The position numbers were made by a program, and so were the translations under genes. This document shows positions 8,493-16,656 of a stretch of DNA of 51,769 nt, piece after piece. Positions within the stretch are counted from its first letter, which is position 1. Each line of letters begins with the position of its first letter. The stretch lies in contig DAONEM010000015.1 of assembly GCA_035403085.1 (NCBI GenBank), forward strand, positions 1 through 51,769. Reading direction: 5' to 3'. This DNA is from JAMOAD01 sp023621955 (lineage in GTDB: Bacteria > Acidobacteriota > Aminicenantia > JAMOAD01). Under the pieces are notes generated by a model. It ran no database searches, had not been told where the DNA came from, and saw only the letters and a list, made by a program, of their open reading frames with translations.

Positions 8493-9632
8493 ATGATCTC
8501 TATCTCCCTTCTCGGATCCACAGGTTCCATCGGAGTCTCCACTCTGGACGTTCTCCGCAGATACCCCGACCGCTTCAGGGTGGTTTTCCTCGGGGCGGGG
8601 AAGAACCTTCGGATTCTGTCGGCCCAGATCAGGGAGTTTCACCCCCGAGCCGTCTCTCTGAGCGATGCGGCCAGCGCCGTAAAGCTCAAGGCGCTCTTCC
8701 CGGAGCTCGAAGTCTGGAGCGGGGAAGAGGGGCTCCTGAAGGGCGCCCTCATGGAGGAGGCGGATAAGGTTGTGGTCGGCGTATCGGGGATGTCCGGTCT
8801 GATGCCGACCTTGGCCGCCCTCCAGGCGGGGAAACCGGTGGCCCTGGCCAACAAAGAGGCCGTCGTCGAGGGAGGGGCGCTCCTCAAGCCCTATATGGAC
8901 CTGGTCATCCCCGTGGACAGCGAACACTCCTCCCTCTTCCAACTGCTCCGCAAGCACGACCCGGCGGAGATCAAGCGCGTCTACATCACCGCCTCGGGAG
9001 GTCCCTTCCTCCACCGCTCCCTCTCCGAGGAGATCACCCGGGAAGAGGTCCTTCACCACCCCACTTGGTCCATGGGTCCCAAGATCACCGTCGATTCGGC
9101 CACCATGGCCAACAAGGCCTTGGAAATCATCGAAGCGGCCAACCTTTTCGGGCTCCAAGCCTCCCAGATCGGCGTCGTCGTTCAGCCCCAGTCGGTCATC
9201 CACTCCCTGGTCGAGTTCTGCGACGGAACCTTTCACGCCCAGATGAGCGTCCCGGACATGCGTTTCCCCATCGGTTACGCCCTCTTCTTCCCCGAAAGGG
9301 CCCCCAAAAGCCTGAGGGAGGACCTTCCCTTCCCCTTCGGGCCTCTGGAGCTTCTTCCTCCCAACACAGAGAAGTTTCCCTTCCTCCCCTTGGCCTACGA
9401 CGTCATCAACCGAGGCGGAGCGCGTCCCATCGTCTTCAACGCCGCCAACGAAGCGGCGGTCGAACTCTTTCTTCAGGGCCATCTCCCCTTCCACCGGCTC
9501 ATCGGCCAGGTGAAGGAGGCCTACGACACTCTTGACTACCCTGCCCCCTCCTCGGCGAAAGAGGTTCTCTCCCTCCACAGGGAGGTGAAGAAGCGGGTAG
9601 AAGGTATACTCCACGAAAGGTGGTGCAAATGA
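8493..9632 (+). CDS. dxr: 1-deoxy-D-xylulose-5-phosphate reductoisomerase
   Basis: The 379-aa enzyme converts DXP to MEP with NADPH, the first committed step of the MEP isoprenoid pathway that feeds uppS. Motifs: the NADPH-binding LLGSTGSIGVST at residues 6-17; PVDSEHSSLFQ with the metal-binding Asp and Glu; the flexible-loop ITASGGPFL; and HPTWSMGPKITVDSATM. The length is normal (about 380-400). ATG start 3 nt after cdsA. The stop overlaps the rseP start (ATGA at 9629-9632). Confidence 0.95.
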   Translation: MISISLLGSTGSIGVSTLDVLRRYPDRFRVVFLGAGKNLRILSAQIREFHPRAVSLSDAASAVKLKALFPELEVWSGEEGLLKGALMEEADKVVVGVSGMSGLMPTLAALQAGKPVALANKEAVVEGGALLKPYMDLVIPVDSEHSSLFQLLRKHDPAEIKRVYITASGGPFLHRSLSEEITREEVLHHPTWSMGPKITVDSATMANKALEIIEAANLFGLQASQIGVVVQPQSVIHSLVEFCDGTFHAQMSVPDMRFPIGYALFFPERAPKSLREDLPFPFGPLELLPPNTEKFPFLPLAYDVINRGGARPIVFNAANEAAVELFLQGHLPFHRLIGQVKEAYDTLDYPAPSSAKEVLSLHREVKKRVEGILHERWCK

Positions 9633-10939
9633 TCGTTCTCTTGGGTAAGGTTTTCAGCTTCTTCTTCGTTCTCGGAATCCTGGTTCTCATCCACGAACTG
9701 GGCCACTTTCTCACGGCTAAGAGGTTAGGCGTAAGGGTGGAGGTCTTCTCCTTCGGCTTCGGAAAACGGATAGCCGGTTGGGAGAAGGGCGGTACCGATT
9801 ACCGTATCAGCCTCATCCCCCTGGGTGGGTACGTCAAGATGGCCGGCGAAGAGGCCGAGGACGTGAAAGGAGCCCCCGACGAGTTCCAGAACCAGAAACG
9901 GTGGAAGCGGGCCTTGATCCTCGTCAACGGAGGCTTCTTCAACATCCTCCTCGCCTTAGGTCTTCTCTCCATCCTCTACGTCCAGGGCGTCGAGAAACCC
10001 AAGTACTTGGAAGAGCCCTCCGTGGTCGGTTGGGTCCAACCCGACTCTCCGGCCTTCAAGGCCGGTCTCCTCGCCGGGGACAGGATCCTTCAGATCAACA
10101 AGAGGACAATCTCCCGCTGGGACGAACTGGAGACGTTGATCACCACCTCTCCCAGGGAAGAGCTGAAGATGGTTGTTCTTCGCGACGGTCAAAGGAAGAG
10201 TCTCTCCATCCACCCGCGAACGGTGACAAGCTACGAGATCGGCGACATCGGAATCCTCTACCCCCTTCCCCCGATTCTGGGAACGATCGCCTCGGGGATG
10301 GCGGCTTCGAAGGCAGGTCTCCAGGAGGGCGATCGGATCACCGCCATCGAGGGCAAACCGATCAAGACCTTCTTCGAATTGAGAGACCTTGTCGCCGCCA
10401 ACCCCAACAAGACCCTTCTCTTCACGGTCTCCCGGGGCGGTTCCTCCCTTCCTGTCCGGGTGACTCCCTCCAGCAGTTCCGGGAAAGGGGTCCTGGGGGT
10501 CTTTCCCCTCATGGAGACCACGGTCAAGAAGTACCCCCTCTTCCAGGCCATCGGCAACGGCGTGAAGGAGTGCTTCGGCCTGGTCAAACTGACCTTCAGC
10601 GTCATCCGCAAGCTCTTCGTCGGAAAACTCTCCGTCAAGACCCTCTCCGGCCCCATCGACATCGCTGACTTCTCCTATGCGGCGGTCAAGAGCGGGTCCT
10701 CCAGTTTCCTGAGGTTTCTCGCCTTCATCAGCCTCCAGCTGGGAATCATCAACCTTCTTCCCCTCCCTGCCCTGGACGGCGGCCACCTCTTCGTGCTGAT
10801 CATCGAGGGGATCCTCCGCCGGGACCTCTCCCTGCAGTGGAAAGAGAGGATCGCCCAGGCCGGCTTCTTCCTCCTCATGGCCCTGAGCGTTTTCGTGATC
10901 CTGAACGATGTTTTAAAAAGGTTCCCCCTGGGGAAATAG
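9629..10939 (+). CDS. rseP: Site-2 metalloprotease RseP
   Basis: The 436-aa inner-membrane zinc protease cleaves anti-sigma factors and remnant signal peptides within the membrane. The N-terminal membrane helix contains the zinc motif HELGH at residues 22-26. Two PDZ domains follow (roughly 110-190 and 200-285), and a C-terminal helix carries PLPALDGGHL with the third zinc ligand. The ATG at 9629 is chosen because AAAGGTGG (9616-9623) precedes it. An in-frame GTG at 9620 lies inside that site. It is coupled to dxr. Partner anti-sigma factors are not in the window. Confidence 0.93.
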   Translation: MIVLLGKVFSFFFVLGILVLIHELGHFLTAKRLGVRVEVFSFGFGKRIAGWEKGGTDYRISLIPLGGYVKMAGEEAEDVKGAPDEFQNQKRWKRALILVNGGFFNILLALGLLSILYVQGVEKPKYLEEPSVVGWVQPDSPAFKAGLLAGDRILQINKRTISRWDELETLITTSPREELKMVVLRDGQRKSLSIHPRTVTSYEIGDIGILYPLPPILGTIASGMAASKAGLQEGDRITAIEGKPIKTFFELRDLVAANPNKTLLFTVSRGGSSLPVRVTPSSSSGKGVLGVFPLMETTVKKYPLFQAIGNGVKECFGLVKLTFSVIRKLFVGKLSVKTLSGPIDIADFSYAAVKSGSSSFLRFLAFISLQLGIINLLPLPALDGGHLFVLIIEGILRRDLSLQWKERIAQAGFFLLMALSVFVILNDVLKRFPLGK

Positions 10940-10942
10940 CCC

Positions 10943-10971
10943 TTGACACACTTTTTTCAACTCTATATATT
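10943..10971 (+). promoter_or_regulatory. Strong sigma-70-like promoter of leuS
   Basis: A perfect TTGACA (10943-10948), a 17-nt spacer and TATATT (10966-10971) lie between the rseP stop and the leuS ATG at 11008. The leader would be about 30 nt, too short for a T-box or similar leader. Confidence 0.75.
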
Positions 10972-11007
10972 GACCCTAGATTTTCGATTTGTTCTGAGAG
11001 GTAAACC

Positions 11008-13500
11008 ATGAGAGAAAGAGTACCGGAGTACGATTTTCATGCCTTGGAGGAGAAGTGGCAGAAACGCTGGGACGATGAGAAGGCCTTCCGCGCCCAGGAA
11101 GATCCCAACCGACCCAAGTTTTACTGCCTGGAGATGTTTCCTTACCCCTCCGGAAGAATCCACATGGGGCATGTACGCAACTACTCCATAGGGGATGTCC
11201 TCAGCCGTTTCAAAAGGATGCAGGGCTTCAACGTCCTCCACCCCATCGGATGGGACTCTCTCGGTTTGCCCGCGGAAAACGCCGCCATCAAACACGGCAT
11301 GGCTCCCGGAGTCTGGACCAAGCAGAACATCTCCACCATGAAGGGCCAACTTCAGAGGCTCGGCTTCTCCTACGACTGGGAGAGGGAGCTTGCCACCTGC
11401 GACCCCGAATACTACCGTTGGAACCAGTGGATCTTCCTGCAGATGTACAAACGGGGGTTGGCCTACAAGAAGAACGGTTGGGTCAACTGGTGCCCCTCCT
11501 GCAAGACCGTCCTGGCCAACGAGCAGGTCGTGGACAACGGCTGTTGGCGTTGTCACACCGATGTCGAACAGAAGGAGCTCACCCAGTGGTTTCTCAAGAT
11601 CACCGACTACGCCGAAGAGCTCCTGGAAGGCCATAAGGAGCTGAACCTCTGGCCGGAGAAGGTTCTGCTGATGCAGAAGAACTGGATCGGCAAGAGCCTG
11701 GGAGCGGAGGTCATCTTCCCTGTCCCCGAGCTCCAGGAGAAGCTGACGGTCTTCACGACCAGGATCGACACCATCTTCGGGGCGACCTTCGTGGCCCTCT
11801 CCCCCCAGCACCCCCTCATGGAGAAGATCATCGCCGCCTCTCCTCGGGGCGAAGAGCTGGCCGAGTGGATCCGCCAGACCCTCAAGGACCTGAAGAAGCG
11901 CGAAGAGACCGAGAAACTGGGCATCGACACGGGGCTCTGCGCGATCAACCCCTTCAACGGAGAGAGGGTTCCGCTCTGGATCACCAACTACGTCCTCATG
12001 GACTACGGCACCGGCGCCATCATGGCCGTCCCCGCCCACGACGAGAGGGACAAGGAGTTCGCCCTCAAGTACGGAATCCCCATCAAGAGGGTCATCCTGA
12101 AACCCGACGGGACGGAACCTGAAGGAGAGGCACTCTTCACGGACCAGGGAATCCTCACAGATTCCGGCCCCTACACGGGCCTCACCTCTCAGGAGGCTTT
12201 CGAGAAGATGACCGCCCTGGCCAAGGAGAAGGGTTTCGGTGAGAAGAAGGTCAACTTCCGCATCCGGGACTGGGGGGTCTCACGGCAGAGGTATTGGGGA
12301 ACGCCGATCCCCATGATCAACTGCCCCCATTGCGGCCTCGTTCCCGTTCCGGAAGAGGACCTTCCTGTCCTCCTTCCCACGGACATCGACTTCAAGGGGC
12401 TCATCGGCAACCCCCTCCAGAAGTCCGAGAGCTTCAGAAACGTCTGCTGTCCCGTCTGCGGCCATGCCGCCGACCGGGAGACGGACACCATGGACACCTT
12501 CTTCGACTCCTCCTGGTACTTCTTCCGCTACACCTCCGCGGGGAACGACAAAGAGATCGTCGATCCCGGCAAGGGCCGTTTCTGGATGCCTGTGGACCTC
12601 TACATCGGCGGCGTCGAACACGCCATCCTCCACCTGATCTACTCCCGCTTCTTCACCAAATTCCTCCGCGACATAGGTGTGACGGAGATCTCCGAGCCCT
12701 TCCCCCACCTGCTGACCCAGGGGATGGTCACACTCGGCGGCTCGGCCATGTCCAAGTCCAAGGGGAACGTCGTCGACCCCGACGACCGGATCAAGGAGTA
12801 CGGCGCCGACACGGTCCGCCTCTTCATGCTCTTCGCCGCCCCCCCCGAAAAGGATCTCGAGTGGAGCGACAACGCCATGGAGGGAAGCTTCCGCTTCCTC
12901 AACAAGGTCTGGAAGCTTGTCCTCTCCTACGCAGACCTCTTCGAAGAGGGTTCGCCGAGTCCGGACATTCCTTCCGGGACGGCTCTCTCCCCGAGCGCGG
13001 CCAACGTTCTCAGGAGAACCCACCAGACCATCAAGAAGGTCACCGAAGAGATCGGTGAGAGATTCCACCTCAACACGGCCATCTCCTCCATCATGGAGCT
13101 CTACAACGACACCTCCACCAACGCCGAGACCCTGGCGGCGGAGGGGGAGGAGGGGGCCAAGGTCCTTCGCAAGGCCCTGGAGACACTGATCCTCCTTCTC
13201 CACCCCTTCGTCCCCCACGTCACCGAAGAGCTCTGGGAGAAGAGCGGCCACAAGGAGAGAATCTCCAGCGTCCCCTGGCCCCTCTACGACCCCACCCGGC
13301 TCCATGCCGAAACCTTCACCATGATCGTTCAGATCAACGGGAAGGTCCGGGGCAAACTCGAAGCGGAGCGGGGGATCGGTGAAGATGACGCCATGAAACT
13401 CGTTCTTGCCGACCAGAGGTGTCTGGAATGGCTCACGGGAAAGGAGATCAAGAAGACCGTCTTCGTTAAGGACAAGATGGTCTCCCTCTTCGTCGGCTGA
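11008..13500 (+). CDS. leuS: Leucyl-tRNA synthetase
   Basis: The 830-aa class I aminoacyl-tRNA synthetase charges tRNA-Leu. The HIGH box is HMGH (about residues 52-55, in RIHMGHVRNYSIGD), and the KMSKS loop reads AMSKSKGN near residue 580. Between them lies the CP1 editing domain, with TTRIDTIFGATF and a conserved MAVPAHDERD stretch. Zinc-ribbon cysteines (WCPSC, CWRC) sit near residue 165, and a second pair sits in NCPHCG and CCPVCG. The anticodon-binding domain and the short C-terminal domain (VQINGKVRGK) are present. The length is typical of bacterial LeuS. Confidence 0.96.
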   Translation: MRERVPEYDFHALEEKWQKRWDDEKAFRAQEDPNRPKFYCLEMFPYPSGRIHMGHVRNYSIGDVLSRFKRMQGFNVLHPIGWDSLGLPAENAAIKHGMAPGVWTKQNISTMKGQLQRLGFSYDWERELATCDPEYYRWNQWIFLQMYKRGLAYKKNGWVNWCPSCKTVLANEQVVDNGCWRCHTDVEQKELTQWFLKITDYAEELLEGHKELNLWPEKVLLMQKNWIGKSLGAEVIFPVPELQEKLTVFTTRIDTIFGATFVALSPQHPLMEKIIAASPRGEELAEWIRQTLKDLKKREETEKLGIDTGLCAINPFNGERVPLWITNYVLMDYGTGAIMAVPAHDERDKEFALKYGIPIKRVILKPDGTEPEGEALFTDQGILTDSGPYTGLTSQEAFEKMTALAKEKGFGEKKVNFRIRDWGVSRQRYWGTPIPMINCPHCGLVPVPEEDLPVLLPTDIDFKGLIGNPLQKSESFRNVCCPVCGHAADRETDTMDTFFDSSWYFFRYTSAGNDKEIVDPGKGRFWMPVDLYIGGVEHAILHLIYSRFFTKFLRDIGVTEISEPFPHLLTQGMVTLGGSAMSKSKGNVVDPDDRIKEYGADTVRLFMLFAAPPEKDLEWSDNAMEGSFRFLNKVWKLVLSYADLFEEGSPSPDIPSGTALSPSAANVLRRTHQTIKKVTEEIGERFHLNTAISSIMELYNDTSTNAETLAAEGEEGAKVLRKALETLILLLHPFVPHVTEELWEKSGHKERISSVPWPLYDPTRLHAETFTMIVQINGKVRGKLEAERGIGEDDAMKLVLADQRCLEWLTGKEIKKTVFVKDKMVSLFVG

Positions 13501-13559
13501 GAAAACCTTTTCCCTCCTCTGACGTACTTTCCCATGTACCCCACCAGGAGTGAAGAGAG

Positions 13560-16202
13560 ATGAAGAGAGTTCTTTTCTTTTTTTTGGCGCTGGTAGCTGC
13601 TTTTCCCCAATTCGCTCTCGCACAGGAACGGAAGATTACCGCGGTTAAGTGTCTCCATAAGCCAAGAATCGACGGTTTCCTCGACGACGCCTGTTGGAGA
13701 GACGCACCGAAGATCGACCGTTTCGTTCAACGGGAACCCGAAGATGGAGCCCCCTCCCATGAGAGGAGCGAGGTCCAGGTCCTCTACACGGAGGAGGAGA
13801 TCTTCGTCGGCGTGACCCTCTACGACTCAGACCCTCGGGGACCGAAGACCCTCCTGGGTCGGAAAGACAACTCCCTTCTCTGCGACAACGTGACCATCTG
13901 GTTCGACAGCCTCGAAGACAAGAGGTCCGCCTTCTCCTTCACCCTCAACCCCTCGGGCGTAAAGAAAGACTCCTACTACTACGACAACACGAAGAAAGAT
14001 TCCAGCTGGGAAGCCGTCTGGGATGGGGCCTCCCGCCGTTTCACCGGGGGGTGGAGCGCCGAGTTCCGTATCCCCCTCCACCAACTCCGTTACCCATCCC
14101 GGAAACTCTACAGCTGGGGTTTCCAGGTGGAGCGCTTCATCACCCGCACCAGAGAGACCAGCTACTGGGCCCCTGTTCCCAAGGGCTCCTCGCAGTTCGT
14201 CTCCCTCTTCGGGACCCTCGAGATCCCCCAGAGCCTCCCCTCCCCCAGGAAGGTCGAACTCCTCCCCTACTTTCTCGGCAAGAGCACTCTGGACCGTGAG
14301 AACCGAGAGGACCCCTACTCCCGCTACCCCAAAAGAGACGCCGATGTGGGGATCGACGTCAAGTACGGCTTGACCTCCAACCTCACCCTCAACCTGGCCA
14401 TGAACCCGGACTTCGGCCAAGTCGAATCCGACCCGGCCTTCATCAACCTCTCGGCCTTCGAGGTCTACCTCCCGGAGAAGAGACCCTTCTTCATCGAAGG
14501 GGCCAGCCTCTACAAGTTCCGAATGAACGCCTCCGGCGGTGGCGGCGACATGGAGGGAGGGGGCTCCGATGTCGGGTCGGATACCCTCTTCTACTCCCGA
14601 AGGATCGGCCGTGCCCCCCAGGGGTATCCGCGTAACGCCCGCTACGCCGATATCCCCGAGACCATACCCATCACGGCGGCCCTCAAGGTCTCCGGCAAGA
14701 CCAAAGGGGGATGGTCCCTGGGCTTCCTTGAGGCGGTCACCCCCTCCATGGACGCCTCCTACATCGAAGATTTCCAAGGATCCGAGAAGAGCGCTCAGAT
14801 CGAGCCCCTCACCTCCTACACGGTCCTGAGAGTCCAGAAGGATTTCCGGGCCGGCCGTTCGGCCCTGGGGGGAATCTTCACCATGGTGGAGAGGAACCTG
14901 GACGAAGAGAGCTCGAACTTCCTCTCCGACAACGCCATGGCCGGCGGCATCGACTTCAGACACCGGTGGGGCCGTGACCGTTACGAGGTCACCGGCTCCT
15001 GGGTGATGAGCCGTATCGAAGGCTCCCCGGAGGCCATCCTCACAGCCCAGGAGAGTTCGGCCCGCTACTTCCAAAGACCGGACAACACTTACAGCGACTA
15101 CGACCCGACCCGCCGTTCCCTGAGCGGCTACGGGTTTCACATGAGCGCCGGCAAGATCGGAGGGGAGGGATGGCTCTGGTCGGTAGGAACATCGGGAAAG
15201 TCCCCGGGCCTCGAACTCAACGACCTGGGCTTCGTTCCTGAGAGCGATTCTTGGGAGACCTTCGCCTCCCTGGGATACAACCGCTACAAGCCCAAGGGGG
15301 TCATCCGAAACCTGCGCCTGGAAACCGAACTCTGGGACGCCAGGAACTTCAAGCCCGAGAGGATCGGCTACGGCCTCTCCGGCAACGCCTTCCTCCTCTT
15401 CATGAACTATTGGAGCCTCCAGACCTCCCTGGAACGGAACGCCCACTCCCTCTCCCCCTCCGCCCTCAGGGGCGGCCCCTCCCTCTGGGTGGCGGGAAGC
15501 TGGGAGGGTTCCGCCGGTTTCTCCACGGACTACAGAAAGCGGGTCTTCATGGACCTGAACGCCGAATACGAGAAGGGAGACGAGGGGCTGAGCTCCACCT
15601 CCATCAGCGGCTCCATCACCTGGAGGGTTCGTCAAAACCTCTCCCTGGAGTTCGGACCGGAGCTCTCCCTCGAGAAGGATCCCCTTCAGTACATCGACAC
15701 CTTCAAGGAGGGTCTCTCCTCTCCCCGCTACCTCTTCGGAAAGATCGACCACAAGACCCTGGGACTCACGGTTCGAGGAGACTTGGCCCTCTCCCCGACT
15801 CTGACCCTGCAACTCTACGCCCAACCCTTCGTCTCTTCCGGCGAATTCTCTCAGTTCCGGGAGGTCCTCTCCTCAAGGGCGGAGAAGGAGTCCCAGCGGT
15901 GGCACAAGTTTTCGCCATCGGAATCCCTCCTCTCCGACGGTGTCTACTCCCTGACGCGCCCGGGAGAGAGCTCTCCGTTGGTGGTGAAGAACCCGGACTT
16001 CAACTTTCGGCAGTTCAAGCTCAACCTTGTTCTGCGTTGGGAGTTCAGGCCGGGGTCGGCCCTCTTCCTGGTATGGAACCAGGGAAGAGGAGATTACGCC
16101 CACCAGGGCCGTTTCCGTTACTTCCAGGACCTCTCGGACCTCTTCAGTACACACCCGAGAGATGTTTTCCTGATCAAAATCTCTTACCTCTTTGACCTCT
16201 AA
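13560..16202 (+). CDS. DUF5916-type outer-membrane protein with CBM9-like N-domain
   Basis: The 880-aa product has a clear signal peptide (MKR, hydrophobic run, ALAQ; cleavage near residue 22). Residues about 28-215 form a CBM9-like domain, with IDGFLDDACWRDAP and the EVQVLYTEEEIFVGVTLYD strand pair. The long C-terminal part is rich in alternating aromatic and polar residues, as in beta-barrels, with the YLPEKRPFFIEGASLY motif typical of DUF5916 proteins. It ends in the aromatic SYLFDL. Members are common in Bacteroidota and Acidobacteriota and are presumed outer-membrane proteins, possibly in glycan or heme/porphyrin handling, but no function is established. AGGAG precedes the ATG. No own promoter is obvious, so it may be read through from leuS. 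Confidence 0.85.
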   Translation: MKRVLFFFLALVAAFPQFALAQERKITAVKCLHKPRIDGFLDDACWRDAPKIDRFVQREPEDGAPSHERSEVQVLYTEEEIFVGVTLYDSDPRGPKTLLGRKDNSLLCDNVTIWFDSLEDKRSAFSFTLNPSGVKKDSYYYDNTKKDSSWEAVWDGASRRFTGGWSAEFRIPLHQLRYPSRKLYSWGFQVERFITRTRETSYWAPVPKGSSQFVSLFGTLEIPQSLPSPRKVELLPYFLGKSTLDRENREDPYSRYPKRDADVGIDVKYGLTSNLTLNLAMNPDFGQVESDPAFINLSAFEVYLPEKRPFFIEGASLYKFRMNASGGGGDMEGGGSDVGSDTLFYSRRIGRAPQGYPRNARYADIPETIPITAALKVSGKTKGGWSLGFLEAVTPSMDASYIEDFQGSEKSAQIEPLTSYTVLRVQKDFRAGRSALGGIFTMVERNLDEESSNFLSDNAMAGGIDFRHRWGRDRYEVTGSWVMSRIEGSPEAILTAQESSARYFQRPDNTYSDYDPTRRSLSGYGFHMSAGKIGGEGWLWSVGTSGKSPGLELNDLGFVPESDSWETFASLGYNRYKPKGVIRNLRLETELWDARNFKPERIGYGLSGNAFLLFMNYWSLQTSLERNAHSLSPSALRGGPSLWVAGSWEGSAGFSTDYRKRVFMDLNAEYEKGDEGLSSTSISGSITWRVRQNLSLEFGPELSLEKDPLQYIDTFKEGLSSPRYLFGKIDHKTLGLTVRGDLALSPTLTLQLYAQPFVSSGEFSQFREVLSSRAEKESQRWHKFSPSESLLSDGVYSLTRPGESSPLVVKNPDFNFRQFKLNLVLRWEFRPGSALFLVWNQGRGDYAHQGRFRYFQDLSDLFSTHPRDVFLIKISYLFDL

Positions 16203-16230
16203 CAAAGTGAGTTCTTAAGGGGGACCCTTC

Positions 16231-16259
16231 TTGAAATCAGGAAGCTTTTCCGGTACTAT
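16231..16259 (+). promoter_or_regulatory. Sigma-70-like promoter of the STAS gene
   Basis: TTGAAA (16231-16236), a 17-nt spacer and TACTAT (16254-16259) lie 35 nt before the STAS-domain ATG. The leader contains a good GAGAGGAG ribosome site. Confidence 0.65.
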
Positions 16260-16293
16260 TATCCCTAAAACTTGTTCGAGAGGAGAATAAATC

Positions 16294-16635
16294 ATGGAAA
16301 TCAAAGTCAGAAAGAAAGACAAGGTCAACATCCTTGATATCGCCGGAAAGATCGTCATCGGAGAGGAGCTTGACAGACTGAGAACCATTGTCCTTGACCT
16401 CTTGGAAGCCGGAGAGAAGAGCTTTGTTCTGAACCTGGCCGAGGTTCCTTACGTGGACAGCACGGGCTTGGGGGAGATCATCCGTGTTTATATCTCTGTG
16501 ACCAAAAAGACCGGAAAGGTCAAACTCTTGAACCTTTCCTCGAAAATTCACGATCTGCTTGTGATCTCCAAGCTCATCACCACCTTCGAAAAAGACATCT
16601 TCACCGACGAAGAGACCGCTCTCAAATCTTTCTGA
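16294..16635 (+). CDS. STAS-domain anti-sigma factor antagonist
   Basis: The 113-aa single-domain protein of the SpoIIAA/RsbV family has VLNLAEVPYVDSTGLGEI, whose serine in DSTGLGE is the usual phosphorylation site. Such proteins bind a serine-kinase anti-sigma factor when dephosphorylated and so free a sigma factor. No kinase, phosphatase or sigma gene is adjacent, so its partners must be elsewhere. It has its own promoter and a good ribosome site. The following gene lies behind a hairpin (16678-16702). Confidence 0.9.
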   Translation: MEIKVRKKDKVNILDIAGKIVIGEELDRLRTIVLDLLEAGEKSFVLNLAEVPYVDSTGLGEIIRVYISVTKKTGKVKLLNLSSKIHDLLVISKLITTFEKDIFTDEETALKSF

Positions 16636-16656
16636 GTCGGTAAAGCCGGAACTCTT